Assembly (NCBI GenBank): GCA_934597175.1
Contig: CAKTQR010000010.1
Span: 1-63,149 of the forward strand
DNA: 63,149 bases
Direction of reading: 5' to 3'
Origin: an uncultured Oscillospiraceae bacterium
Lineage (GTDB): Bacteria > Bacillota > Clostridia > Oscillospirales > Oscillospiraceae
In this document: piece after piece, positions 48,822 through 57,306 of the stretch
Position numbering within the stretch: the stretch's first letter is position 1
How the letters are laid out: the number at the start of each line of letters is the position of its first letter
Program-made: the position numbers and the translations under genes
The notes under the pieces: generated by a model
The model's database searches: none
Seen by the model: only the letters and a program-made list of their open reading frames with translations
Told to the model about the DNA's origin: nothing

Positions 48822-50816
48822 TTACTGCTCGGCGGGCTCGAAATCCTCCGGGCCGTGGTGACACAGCGGGCAGGTGTAGTCCTTCGGCAGCTCGCCCTCG
48901 CAGGGCTCGAAGTGTCCGCAGACGGTGCAGATATAGCCCTTTTGCTTGTTGACGACGGCGGGCACGATCTTCTCAAAGTCCTCCGGACCGTGGTGGCACA
49001 GCGGGCAGGTAAAGTCCTCGGGCAGCTCACCCTCGTGGAAGTAGCCGCAGACCTTGCAGACATAGCCTGCCTTCTGCTCGGGAGCGGGATTTTTCTTGGG
49101 CTTGATGTGAGCGTGGTAGTATGCGTAGGTGCAGGACTTATCCTCCGACAGCACCTTTGCCTCGACGACATTTGCGATATACAGCATCTGCGTCTCGACA
49201 TCCTTGACATCGATCACCTCGCAGGACAGGACTGCATTGGTATACTGCGGGATGTAGCGGATGCCGTTTGCGGTGCGCTCGTCGTGCTCGCAGCCTGCAA
49301 ACTTGTCGACATCACGCCCGGACTGGAAGCCGAAGTGCCGGAACAGGCTGTAGGGCGCTTCCTCGGTGAGGATGGAGATGTTGAACTTGCCTGCCTTCAT
49401 GACCATGTCGCAGGTGTTGTTCTTCTTGATGACGGAGATGGTTATCTTCTTCGGATCGCAGGAGGCGACCTGGCCTGCGGTGTTTATGATGCAGCCGTAG
49501 TCAACGCCGTCGACACGGGTGGTGAGCACCTCAACGCCGTAGTTGAACTTAGAAAATACGCCGTTGTCAACGGGCAGGGCGTCGGGAGTCTCAACAGGCT
49601 CAAATGCGGGGATGACGGGGTTAACATCGGCGGCAATGGCGTCGGCGAGTGCGTCGAGATCACTAAGCTGGGCGTCCGTGATATCGGACTTGAGCGAGAG
49701 CGTCTCGCCTATAAACTCCGTACCCTTGAGGCCGGACAGCGCCTTTTTGATAAGGCCGCCCGAGGTGGGAGCCCACGAGCCGTTTTCCAGAATTGCGACC
49801 TTGCGGTTGCGCAGATTGTGGTTTGCGATATCGTGCACGAGGTTTTCCATCGTGACAAAAATGCCGGCGTTATAGGTCGTGGAGGCGAGCACCATGTGGC
49901 TGTACTTAAATGCGTTGGAGAGAATGTACGATGCCGGAGTGACGGAGGTGTCGAACACCTTGGTCTTGACCCCACGCTCACTAAGCTTGCAGGCGAGGAT
50001 GTTCACGGTGTTCTCGGTGTGACCGTAAACCGAGGCGTAGGCAATCATGACGCCGTTTTCCTCGGGGGTGTAGGAGCTCCACTTGAGGTATTTGTCCAAA
50101 AAATCGCCGAAGTGGCTGCGCCAGACGAAGCCGTGCAGCGGGCAGACATAGTTAAGCTCAAGCCCTGCCGCCTTTTTGAGCACCGCCTGCACCTGAGCGC
50201 CGTATTTGCCGACGATGTTGGTGTAATAGCGGCGAGCCTCGTCGAGGTAGTCGGTAAAGAAGTCGACCTCGTCGTTAAACAGGTGACCGTTGAGCGCACC
50301 GAATGTGCCGAAGGCGTCGGCGGAAAACAGCATCTTGTCGGTCAGGTCGTAGGTCATCATGACCTCCGGCCAGTGCACCATGGGTGCCATGACGAAGGTG
50401 AAGTTATGCTTGCCGGTAGAAAGCGTATCCCCCTCTTTTACGATGTGGTACTTGAGGGTGTCCGACAGGCTGAAAAACTGACCGAGCATGGTCTTTATCT
50501 TGTCGTTGCACACGACGGTGACATCGGGGTGACGCAGGATAAGCTCGTCGATGGTTGCGGCGTGATCCGGCTCCATGTGGGAAATTACTAGGTAGTCAAG
50601 CTTCCTGCCGCCCAGAGCGTGGGCGACATTTTCAAAGAATGTGCGGCTGACGGCCTTGTCGACGGTGTCGAAAAGCACGGTCTTGTCGTCAATGAGCAGG
50701 TACGAGTTATACGAAACGCCGTCGGGTACGCCGTAAACGCCCTCAAAGCAGGCAAGGCGGCGGTCGTCAGCGCCGACCCAGGTCAGGTCGTCGGTGACCT
50801 TGCGAGTGCAGTACAT
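48822..50816 (-). CDS. Flavodiiron oxygen/NO reductase with flavin reductase and two rubredoxin domains
   Basis: 664 aa from the ATG at 50816, after GGGAGG. Domain order: metallo-beta-lactamase-like di-iron domain (about 1-255; ligands H80-x-E82-x-D84-H85 in SHMEPDHAATID), flavodoxin domain (about 260-400; IAYASVYGHTENTV), flavin reductase domain (about 425-570; VDYGCIINTAGQVASCDPKK), then two rubredoxins, each with CxVCG and CPLCHHGPEDFE. It reduces O2 to water, or NO, in anaerobes. The whole electron path from NAD(P)H may be in one chain. Two rubredoxins in tandem is unusual. Confidence 0.93.
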   Translation of the reverse strand: MYCTRKVTDDLTWVGADDRRLACFEGVYGVPDGVSYNSYLLIDDKTVLFDTVDKAVSRTFFENVAHALGGRKLDYLVISHMEPDHAATIDELILRHPDVTVVCNDKIKTMLGQFFSLSDTLKYHIVKEGDTLSTGKHNFTFVMAPMVHWPEVMMTYDLTDKMLFSADAFGTFGALNGHLFNDEVDFFTDYLDEARRYYTNIVGKYGAQVQAVLKKAAGLELNYVCPLHGFVWRSHFGDFLDKYLKWSSYTPEENGVMIAYASVYGHTENTVNILACKLSERGVKTKVFDTSVTPASYILSNAFKYSHMVLASTTYNAGIFVTMENLVHDIANHNLRNRKVAILENGSWAPTSGGLIKKALSGLKGTEFIGETLSLKSDITDAQLSDLDALADAIAADVNPVIPAFEPVETPDALPVDNGVFSKFNYGVEVLTTRVDGVDYGCIINTAGQVASCDPKKITISVIKKNNTCDMVMKAGKFNISILTEEAPYSLFRHFGFQSGRDVDKFAGCEHDERTANGIRYIPQYTNAVLSCEVIDVKDVETQMLYIANVVEAKVLSEDKSCTYAYYHAHIKPKKNPAPEQKAGYVCKVCGYFHEGELPEDFTCPLCHHGPEDFEKIVPAVVNKQKGYICTVCGHFEPCEGELPKDYTCPLCHHGPEDFEPAEQ

Positions 50817-50910
50817 GTTAAATATCCTCCCTTTTTGTGATCCAAACTTTTTGATCTGGTCATATGGTAACATGAAACAGTGGGCGAAAAATGTAGTAAA
50901 TGCAACACTT

Positions 50911-50928
50911 GCGTTACCAAGTTAACAA
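50911..50928. promoter_or_regulatory. Possible Rex-type site upstream of the flavorubredoxin gene
   Basis: GCGTTAC, CAAG, TTAACAA matches the Rex consensus TTGTTAA-N4-TTAACAA at 11 of 14 positions; one half-site is perfect. It is about 95 bases before the start codon. rex itself is in this window (54947-55615). Confidence 0.3.
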
Positions 50929-50938
50929 AATGCATAAT

Positions 50939-51115
50939 AAAAAAACTGCCACTCTTGAAGAATGGCAGTTGAAATAGCAGATTATCTCTTGCTGAACTGA
51001 GGTGCGCGACGAGCGAAGCGCCTGACGGCACTTCGTGGCGCAGAATGTCCCCACTCGCTCGCCTGCGCAGGCACAGGCAACCGCTCGGGGATGACAAAAG
51101 CAGCCCGCCGGATAA
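50939..51115 (-). repeat. rpsI-tail/terminator/palindrome repeat, unit 1
   Basis: 177-base unit, downstream-most of the array. It holds the terminator stem ACTGCCA/TGGCAGT, a copy of the last rpsI codons ending QFSKR-stop, and the TGTC...GACA palindromic element at 51046-51096. It is about 90% identical to unit 2; the terminator loop has changed. Confidence 0.9.
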
Positions 51116-51293
51116 CAAAAAACTGCCACTCGTAAAGAATGGCAGTTTGAATAAGCAGATTATCTCTTGCTGAACTGAGGAGCACGGCGGGCGAAGCGCC
51201 TGACGGCACCTCGTGGCGCAGAATGTCCCCACTCGCTCGCCTGCGCAGGCACAGGCAACCGCTCGGGGATGACAAAAGCAGCCCGCCGAGAAA
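51116..51293 (-). repeat. rpsI-tail/terminator/palindrome repeat, unit 2
   Basis: 178-base unit. On the minus strand it reads palindromic element (51224-51274), then the final ten or so rpsI codons (ARRAPQFSKR-stop, no start), then the terminator AAACTGCCA...TGGCAGTTTTTT. The edges CGGCGGGC and GCCCGCCG around the element are inverted repeats. Confidence 0.9.
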
Positions 51294-51327
51294 TAAAAAA
51301 CTGCCACTCGTAAAGAATGGCAGTTTG
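51294..51327 (-). terminator. Terminator of the rplM-rpsI operon
   Basis: On the minus strand AAACTGCCA, 11-base loop, TGGCAGTTT, T run. It starts 12 bases after the rpsI stop and is the parent of the two copies downstream. Confidence 0.85.
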
Positions 51328-51338
51328 TAATAAGCAGA

Positions 51339-51749
51339 TTATCTCTTGCTGAACTGAGGAGCACGGCGTGCTGCTTTGAGACCGTACTTTTTACGCTCTT
51401 TCATTCTCGGGTCACGGGTCAGGAAGCCTGCGGCCTTGAGAGATGCACGGTAGTTCTCGTCAACGAGAAGCAGTGCTCTGGAGATGCCGTGGCGGATTGC
51501 GCCGGCCTGACCGGAAACGCCGCCGCCGTGAACGGTAGCCTCGATGTCGACCTTGCCGACGGTGCCGGTGGTGACTAGGGGCTGGCGAACGATGAGCTTA
51601 AGAGTTTCGAGACCGAAGTAGTCGTCGATATCACGGCCGTTGATGGTGATAGCACCGGTGCCGTTGGGGATCAGGTGAACACGAGCGACAGAATGCTTTC
51701 TGCGTCCGGTACCGTACATATAGGGCCTTTTGCACTTATAAGTTGCCAT
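51339..51749 (-). CDS. rpsI: 30S ribosomal protein S9
   Basis: 136 aa, ending ARRAPQFSKR; the C-terminal Lys-Arg reaches the P-site tRNA. Typical segments are GTGRRKHSVARVHL and GGGVSGQAGAIRHGISRAL. It follows rplM by 16 bases, the universal L13-S9 pair. Its tail and terminator have been copied twice downstream. Confidence 0.96.
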   Translation of the reverse strand: MATYKCKRPYMYGTGRRKHSVARVHLIPNGTGAITINGRDIDDYFGLETLKLIVRQPLVTTGTVGKVDIEATVHGGGVSGQAGAIRHGISRALLLVDENYRASLKAAGFLTRDPRMKERKKYGLKAARRAPQFSKR

Positions 51750-51765
51750 TACTGTTTACCTCCTA

Positions 51766-52194
51766 TCAACGATCCCAAACTTCGGGCTTCTGGGCTGCAT
51801 GGTCATGCTCCGAGCCTGCGAAAACTCTCAGGCGCTTGAGCTGCCACTGTGCAATGGTGTTCTTCTGGAGCATGCCGCGGACTGCGATGCGCATAGCCAG
51901 CTCGGGGCGCTTTTCCATCAGGTGCTTGTACTGGGTCTCCTTGAGACCGCCGACCCAACCGGAGTGGGTGCGGTAGTACTTCTGCTCGAGCTTCTTGCCG
52001 GTGAGGACGGCATCCTTTGCGTTGATGATGATGACATAGTCACCGCAGTCAACATGGGGAGTATAATCGGTCTTGAGCTTGCCGCGAAGAAGATCAGCGG
52101 CAGCGGCAGCGGTCTTGCCGAGGGGCTTGCCTGCTGCGTCAAGGATGTACCATTTGCGTTCAACGGTCTCCTTGGTAAGCATGGTCGTGGACAT
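51766..52194 (-). CDS. rplM: 50S ribosomal protein L13
   Basis: 142 aa. Contains WYILDAAGKPLGKTAAAAADLL and GDYVIIINAKDAVLTGKK, both canonical. GGAGG precedes the ATG. First gene of the rplM-rpsI operon. Confidence 0.96.
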   Translation of the reverse strand: MSTTMLTKETVERKWYILDAAGKPLGKTAAAAADLLRGKLKTDYTPHVDCGDYVIIINAKDAVLTGKKLEQKYYRTHSGWVGGLKETQYKHLMEKRPELAMRIAVRGMLQKNTIAQWQLKRLRVFAGSEHDHAAQKPEVWDR

Positions 52195-52241
52195 ATTTGT
52201 GCCTCCAAAAAATAAATAATATCTTTGACAAATTAACGGGG

Positions 52242-52265
52242 CGCTATTAAAATACTCTAATAGCG
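52242..52265 (-). promoter_or_regulatory. Leader hairpin of rplM (candidate L13 leader)
   Basis: On the minus strand CGCTATTA, an 8-base loop, TAATAGCG form a perfect 8-bp stem about 10 bases after the transcription start. Firmicutes rplM mRNAs often carry a short L13-binding leader; size and place fit, but conserved bases could not be checked. Confidence 0.5.
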
Positions 52266-52274
52266 TGCTTTACT

Positions 52275-52303
52275 TTTATACCACAGAGGGCTCGGAGTGT
52301 CAA
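52275..52303 (-). promoter_or_regulatory. Promoter of rplM-rpsI
   Basis: On the minus strand a perfect TTGACA (52298-52303) and TATAAA (52275-52280), spacer 17: among the strongest promoters in the window. Confidence 0.85.
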
Positions 52304-52408
52304 CACTTATTTTAATTCTCGTTTTGAAAACTCCGAAATGCTCGCAAATGCTCCTGAAAGCTCGCCAAACCTGAATTTCATTTTTACATTTTTATTGGGG
52401 AAAAAGCC

Positions 52409-53140
52409 ATGGATAATAAAGCGCTCAACGAATTTACCGGCATCATCCGCAAGGCCGTCGATGATTACCACATGATCGACGAAAACGACAAGGTCGCCGT
52501 TGGCGTGTCCGGCGGCAAGGACAGCCTGCTGCTTTTGCTCGCTTTAAAGCACCTGCAAAGCTACTATCCCAAGCATTTTGAGCTTGAGGCGATAACCATC
52601 GAGCTCGGCTTTGAGGGCATGGATTTTGAGCCCGTGCGCAAAATGTGCGCCGAGCTTGACATTCCCTATACCTGCCTTAAGACCGATATTAAAGAGATAG
52701 TTTTCGATGTCCGCAAAGAGGATAACCCCTGTTCGCTGTGCGCCAAAATGCGCCGTGGTGCGCTCAACGACGCCATCCGTGAGAGGGAAATAAAGAAGCT
52801 TGCACTGGGCCATCACTTTGACGATGCCATCGAGACATTCCTCATGAGCCTGCTGTTTGAGGGCAGGCTGAGCTGCTTCAGGCCCGTGACATTCATGGAC
52901 CGCAGCGGCGTTACGCAGATACGCCCCATGGTCTACGCCGGTGAGGGCAAGATAACGAATCTGGCTGCGGCTCTGGAGCTTCCCATCGTCGAGAATCCCT
53001 GCCCGCAGGACAAGGCCAGCAAGCGCTACGAGATAAAGCAGCTTATAAAGACCCTGTCGGCCGATTACCCCGACATGAAAAGCAAGGTCTTCGGTGCAAT
53101 GCAGCGCCTGCCGCTCCCCGGCTGGGGCGTTGAAAAGTGA
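52409..53140 (+). CDS. ttcA: TtcA-like tRNA 2-thiocytidine synthase
   Basis: 243 aa, N-type ATP pyrophosphatase. PP-loop GVSGGKDSLLLL and the cysteine pair CSLCAKMRRG; a later Cys in ENPCPQD could complete an iron-sulfur site as in TtcA/TtuA. It thiolates a tRNA cytidine or a related position. The exact target tRNA position cannot be read from sequence. GGGG-type weak ribosome binding site. Confidence 0.82.
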   Translation: MDNKALNEFTGIIRKAVDDYHMIDENDKVAVGVSGGKDSLLLLLALKHLQSYYPKHFELEAITIELGFEGMDFEPVRKMCAELDIPYTCLKTDIKEIVFDVRKEDNPCSLCAKMRRGALNDAIREREIKKLALGHHFDDAIETFLMSLLFEGRLSCFRPVTFMDRSGVTQIRPMVYAGEGKITNLAAALELPIVENPCPQDKASKRYEIKQLIKTLSADYPDMKSKVFGAMQRLPLPGWGVEK

Positions 53141-53173
53141 AAAAACTGCCGACCGAAGCGGTCGGCAGTTTTT
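53140..53173. terminator. Bidirectional terminator, ttcA / zinc-ribbon gene
   Basis: AAAAAACTGCCGACC, loop GAAGC, GGTCGGCAGTTTTT. Confidence 0.93.
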
Positions 53174-53175
53174 CG

Positions 53176-53496
53176 TTATCTTTCGGAAAGTATCTTCCTT
53201 ATGACGGACTTGCACTCGTCGGTGTAGCTGCCGTTGTCGAGAATTTTGCGCAGCTTGTCGGCGGGCTCATTTTTGTACATGTCGTAAAGTCTCTGCTTCT
53301 CATCGACCTCCTCGTCGAGCAGGTCATCCTCCATCCAATAGAACTCCATCCTGCGGCACTCGGGACAGACGAACATCTCGACCTGTTCGGGCATTGCTGA
53401 TGCGCTTACCATAAATCTGGTGGTGGCAAGACACAGATACTTTACACCACGGCTTTTCATCTCCGCTCCGCATGTGCATTTCTTCACTTCGTTCAT
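53176..53496 (-). CDS. Small zinc-ribbon protein, 106 aa
   Basis: Cys pairs KCTCGAEM near the N terminus and CPECRRMEF in the middle suggest a zinc site; the C-terminal half is charged and helical (DELLDEEVDEKQRLYDMYKN-like). No family recognised beyond zinc ribbon. GGAGG precedes the ATG. It follows mnmE by 21 bases on the same strand, so it is probably co-transcribed. Confidence 0.7.
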   Translation of the reverse strand: MNEVKKCTCGAEMKSRGVKYLCLATTRFMVSASAMPEQVEMFVCPECRRMEFYWMEDDLLDEEVDEKQRLYDMYKNEPADKLRKILDNGSYTDECKSVIRKILSER

Positions 53497-53517
53497 TTGC
53501 TCTACCTCCGTTAAAAA

Positions 53518-54876
53518 TTATTTTCCAACGCAAAATCTCTCGAAAATGCGATTTGTCACATCCTCACGCACGGTTTTGCCCGAAAGCTCGCCCAGCGCCG
53601 CCATTGCGTCCTCGGCTTCGGTGAGCACGATATCCGGCGTGCAGCCTGTTAGCAGCGCATCGTATGCGGCGGTAAGCGCCGCCAGCGCACGGTCGACGGC
53701 TTCGGCCTGCCTTGCGTTTGTCAGTATCTCGCCTGCGGGGGCGGAGGGTATCGGGAATATGGTTTTTATAACCTCCGCAAGCTCGCTTAATCCCTCGCCG
53801 GTCACGGAGCTGAGCTCCACGACGGGAAGCGTGGTTTCGGGAAGCACGGCCTTTTTACCGAGGTCTGATTTCGACACGGCGACCACGGCGTGCGGTGCTT
53901 TTTCGGCGCAGCGGATTATCTCCTCGTCCTCGGCGCTGAGTTCACCGCTGCCGTCGATTACGGCGATGACGAGCTCGGCATTTTTCATCGCCTCGTGCGA
54001 GCGCATGACACCCAAGCGCTCTATCTCGTCGTCCGTTTCACGCAGACCGGCGGTGTCCGTAAGGCGCAGGAGCACGCCGCCGAGCCGCAGCTTTTCCTCG
54101 ATGGTGTCCCGTGTCGTGCCCGGGATGTTCGTGACGATGGCACGGTCGTAGCCCAGAACGGCGTTTAGAAGCGAGCTTTTTCCGGCGTTGGGTCTGCCGA
54201 TTATGGCGGCGGGAATGCCGCCCTGCAAGAGCTTGCCGCCCGAGTAGCTGTCGGCAAGGCGCTTGAGCTCCGCTATGGCGGCGTGAAGCTCAGCCTTGTA
54301 GCTTTCAAGCATAAAATCCTCAATATCCTCGTCCGGATAATCCAGAACGGCGTGGTAGTGCGAGCTCAGATCGGTGAGAAAATCGTAAATTTTATCTATC
54401 CTGCGTGATATAGCCCCGCCGAGCTGACCTGCGGCGTTTTTGGCGGCCTCGGCAGTCTCGGCGTCGATGATATCCGCCACCGCTTCGGCGCTCGTGAGAT
54501 CCATGCGCCCGTTTAAAAACGCCCGCTTTGTAAACTCGCCGGGGAGCGCCTGCCGTGCGCCCAGTGCAAAAATTGCGTCGAGCGCCGCCCGCAAAACGGC
54601 GGGCGAGCCGTGGCACTGAAGCTCGGCGGTGTTCTCGCCGGTGTAGCTGTGCGGGGCACGGCTTATGGTGCACAGGCAGATATCAAGCGTTTGACCGTCA
54701 AGGTCACAAAGTGAGCCGAACACGAGCTTTCTGTCCTCGCTCTCGCTCATTTTCCTGCCCGAGTGGGGGATGAACAGCTTATCTACAATATTTATAGCGT
54801 CATCGCCGCTAAGGCGCAGTATGCCTATCGCACTTACCTGCATACCCGTCGAAACGGCAGCGATCGTATCTGACAT
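53518..54876 (-). CDS. mnmE: tRNA modification GTPase MnmE
   Basis: 452 aa. With MnmG it makes the 5-aminomethyl-type wobble uridines. N-terminal folate-binding domain (GALCQCHG-like LQCHGSPAVLRA), helical domain, G domain with GRPNAGKSSLLNAV, DTAGLRET and VSKSDL, and the C-terminal active Cys in RFCVGK (usual CIGK). MnmG is not in this window. Confidence 0.96.
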   Translation of the reverse strand: MSDTIAAVSTGMQVSAIGILRLSGDDAINIVDKLFIPHSGRKMSESEDRKLVFGSLCDLDGQTLDICLCTISRAPHSYTGENTAELQCHGSPAVLRAALDAIFALGARQALPGEFTKRAFLNGRMDLTSAEAVADIIDAETAEAAKNAAGQLGGAISRRIDKIYDFLTDLSSHYHAVLDYPDEDIEDFMLESYKAELHAAIAELKRLADSYSGGKLLQGGIPAAIIGRPNAGKSSLLNAVLGYDRAIVTNIPGTTRDTIEEKLRLGGVLLRLTDTAGLRETDDEIERLGVMRSHEAMKNAELVIAVIDGSGELSAEDEEIIRCAEKAPHAVVAVSKSDLGKKAVLPETTLPVVELSSVTGEGLSELAEVIKTIFPIPSAPAGEILTNARQAEAVDRALAALTAAYDALLTGCTPDIVLTEAEDAMAALGELSGKTVREDVTNRIFERFCVGK

Positions 54877-54900
54877 GATTACTCCTTAATATACCTATAC

Positions 54901-54936
54901 AATAAAAAGAAAGGTGGGCATAAAAAGCCCACCTTT
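54901..54936 (-). terminator. Terminator of rex
   Basis: On the minus strand AAAGGTGGGC, seven-base loop, GCCCACCTTT, CTTTTTATT. Confidence 0.85.
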
Positions 54937-54946
54937 GTTAAAATTT

Positions 54947-55615
54947 TTACTTATTCAGTCTTGCTGCACGGGCGGCCTTCTCGTCGATATCATCGGCGAT
55001 GTAGTAGCTCAGCGAAAGCAGGCTGTCCGAGAAGTGGATGTTCTCAACAATCGTGCGGCTCTCGGGAGCGGTAAGCTCAACATTGGTGAAGTTCCAGATG
55101 GCGTTGATGCCGTGCTTGGTGAGCATTTCGGTCGTCTTAACAGCATGCTCCTTCGGGATACACAGGACAACGACATCGACATGATTTTCGTCCAGGTACT
55201 CGGGCAGGACCGCCATATCCAGGACGGGAATACCCTCGACCTCAGTACCGATAAGCTCGGGCTTGATATCGAAGGCGGCCTTGAGGTCGAAGCCCCAGGT
55301 CTTGAACGAGAAGTTGCACATAAGTGCCTGGCCTATATTACCGACGCCGATAAGAATGGCGGTGAAGCCTCTGTCCATACCAAGTATGGAGGCGATCTCC
55401 GCACGCAGTGCGGTGACCTTATAACCGTAGCCCTGTTGACCAAACTCGCCGAAGCAGCTGAAGTCCTGCCTGATCTGCGATGGCGTTAAACCGAGCTGGC
55501 GGCCGAGCTCACCGGAGGAGATACGGCTAACGCCGGCTTCAGTCAGCTCGTCGAGCTTTCTCAGATAACGGGGCATACGGCGGATAACATTGTTAGAGAC
55601 TTTGATTCGTTTCAC
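54947..55615 (-). CDS. rex: Redox-sensing transcriptional repressor Rex
   Basis: 222 aa. N-terminal winged helix with ISSGELGRQLGLTPSQIRQD, and a Rossmann domain with GVGNIGQAL that binds NADH/NAD+. The C-terminal swapped helix ends the protein. Rex represses fermentation and respiration genes when NAD+ is high. GTG start at 55615 with AAGGAGAG upstream. Promoter at 55681-55709. Confidence 0.95.
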   Translation of the reverse strand: MKRIKVSNNVIRRMPRYLRKLDELTEAGVSRISSGELGRQLGLTPSQIRQDFSCFGEFGQQGYGYKVTALRAEIASILGMDRGFTAILIGVGNIGQALMCNFSFKTWGFDLKAAFDIKPELIGTEVEGIPVLDMAVLPEYLDENHVDVVVLCIPKEHAVKTTEMLTKHGINAIWNFTNVELTAPESRTIVENIHFSDSLLSLSYYIADDIDEKAARAARLNK

Positions 55616-55680
55616 GGGTTGTATCTCTCCTTATATAAAATGCGGTGATTAGTATAAATGGTTAATCTTTTGATTATGTA

Positions 55681-55709
55681 ATTATAGCATATGTATTTTG
55701 TCATTTCAA
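55681..55709 (-). promoter_or_regulatory. Promoter of rex
   Basis: On the minus strand TTGAAA (55704-55709) and a perfect TATAAT (55681-55686), spacer 17. No clear Rex operator overlaps it. Confidence 0.7.
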
Positions 55710-55831
55710 GGGGGTAATTACCGAAAAAAGTGCGTCAAACTGCGTCAATATTTGCTGTTTGTATTAAAAAGAATAAAACATTGATGTTTTTTGCCGTTTG
55801 TGGTATTTTCTTTTTAAAGGAGAACGGATCT

Positions 55832-56554
55832 ATGAGAATGAGAAAAAAACCGAATCTGATACCACGCATGGAAAGGTGCGCAGGTGTGCAGATCAAAGAC
55901 CCCAAGGCGCTCAAGGGCGCATGGCGAGAGACTTTCCCCGGCTTTGATAAGCTGTGGCTGGAGCTCGGCTGCGGTAAGGGGCGCTTCACCGCCGGTACGG
56001 CGCAGGGTGACCCCGATATGATGCTCATCGCCGTGGAAAAAGTCCCCGATGCGATGGTCACCGCCATGGAAAGAGTATGTGACGCCGGGATAGAAAATAT
56101 CCGCTTTATCGATATGGACGCACTGGAGCTCGGCGAGGTTTTCGACAGCGCCGAGGTTGAGCGCATTTTTATAAACTTCTGCGACCCGTGGCCGAAAAGC
56201 CGTGACGCAAAGCACAGGCTCACCGCTCCCGGATTTTTGAGAAGCTATGCAGACCTTCTGCCCATGGGCGGTCAGATACATTTTAAGACCGACAACCGCC
56301 CGCTGTTCGATTGGTCTGTTGAGCAGCTTACCGCCGAGGGCTGGGAGCTTCACGATGTCACAAACGACCTGCACGCAAACGGCGTTTCGGGCGTTATGAC
56401 CGATTACGAGGCGAAGTTCCATGCGCAGGGCGTGTGCATAAACAGGCTCGTCGCCGTAAAGACCGAGAGCACCAAGACAACGGCCTCGGGCGCAGTTCCG
56501 AGACTGCGTGACGCAGCGCTCAGCGACGCAAGGGGAAAGGCGGAGGATAAATGA
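55832..56554 (+). CDS. trmB: tRNA (guanine-N7)-methyltransferase
   Basis: 240 aa from the ATG at 55832 (AAAGGAG upstream). SAM-binding LWLELGCGKGRFTAG, and the signature NFCDPWPKSRDAKHRLT, fix it as TrmB, which makes m7G46 in tRNA. The last 25 residues are a nonconserved Ala/Ser-rich tail. It overlaps the exonuclease gene by four bases. Confidence 0.94.
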   Translation: MRMRKKPNLIPRMERCAGVQIKDPKALKGAWRETFPGFDKLWLELGCGKGRFTAGTAQGDPDMMLIAVEKVPDAMVTAMERVCDAGIENIRFIDMDALELGEVFDSAEVERIFINFCDPWPKSRDAKHRLTAPGFLRSYADLLPMGGQIHFKTDNRPLFDWSVEQLTAEGWELHDVTNDLHANGVSGVMTDYEAKFHAQGVCINRLVAVKTESTKTTASGAVPRLRDAALSDARGKAEDK

Positions 56555-57306
56555 GATTTATAAGCTGGAATGTAAACGGCCTGCGAGCCGTTGTGAAAAA
56601 GGGCTTTGAGGATATATTTTGGTCGCTGGATGCCGACTTCGTCTGCCTTCAGGAGACGAAGCTTCAGGAGGGGCAGATAAGCCTTGACCTGCCCGGGTAC
56701 GAGAGCTACTGGTGCTATGCCGAGAAAAAGGGGTACTCCGGCACGGCGATATTCACCCGCCATACGCCCCTGTCCGTGAGCTACAATCTCGGCATCCCCG
56801 AGCACGACAGCGAGGGCAGAGTGATAACGCTTGAGTACGAGGACTTTTACCTCGTCTGCGTCTACACCCCCAACTCGCAGGACGGCCTGCGCCGCCTTGA
56901 CTACCGCATGAGCTGGGAGGATGACTTCCGTGACTACCTGTGCGAGCTCGACAAGGCAAAGCCCGTCATAATTTGTGGGGACATGAATGTCGCCCATGAG
57001 GAAATTGACCTTAAAAATCCGGCGACGAACCATATGAATCCCGGATTCTCCGATGAGGAGAGGGGGAAGTTCACCGAGCTTTTAGATGCCGGATTTATCG
57101 ACACCTTCCGCAGCCTGTACCCCGACCGTGCCGACGCATACTCGTGGTGGAGCTACCGTGCCGCCGCAAGGCAGCGGAATGTCGGCTGGCGCATCGACTA
57201 TTTCGTCGTGTCCGAGCGCCTGCGAAGTAACATCAAGGACGCATACATTCTGCCCGAGGTCATGGGCTCAGATCACTGTCCGGTGGGGCTGGATATGCTA
57301 TGGTGA
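56551..57306 (+). CDS. xth: Exodeoxyribonuclease III (AP endonuclease)
   Basis: 251 aa. Motifs ISWNVNGLRA, LQETKLQE, GDMNVAHEEIDLKNP, WRIDYFVVS and GSDHCPVGLD are those of ExoIII/ExoA enzymes that cut at abasic sites. It overlaps trmB (ATGA) and dusB (ATGGTGA) at its two ends, so the three genes form one tight operon. Confidence 0.95.
   Translation: MRFISWNVNGLRAVVKKGFEDIFWSLDADFVCLQETKLQEGQISLDLPGYESYWCYAEKKGYSGTAIFTRHTPLSVSYNLGIPEHDSEGRVITLEYEDFYLVCVYTPNSQDGLRRLDYRMSWEDDFRDYLCELDKAKPVIICGDMNVAHEEIDLKNPATNHMNPGFSDEERGKFTELLDAGFIDTFRSLYPDRADAYSWWSYRAAARQRNVGWRIDYFVVSERLRSNIKDAYILPEVMGSDHCPVGLDMLW

Noticed and set aside
48810..50591. 593-codon open frame on the plus strand
   Set aside because: Antisense to the flavodiiron protein, whose metal ligands and domains are unmistakable; no ribosome binding site or family match.
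50939..51375. Regularly spaced repeats of about 178 bases, CRISPR-like at first sight
   Set aside because: The repeat unit is far too long, the spacers are not unique, and each unit contains the rpsI end and terminator.
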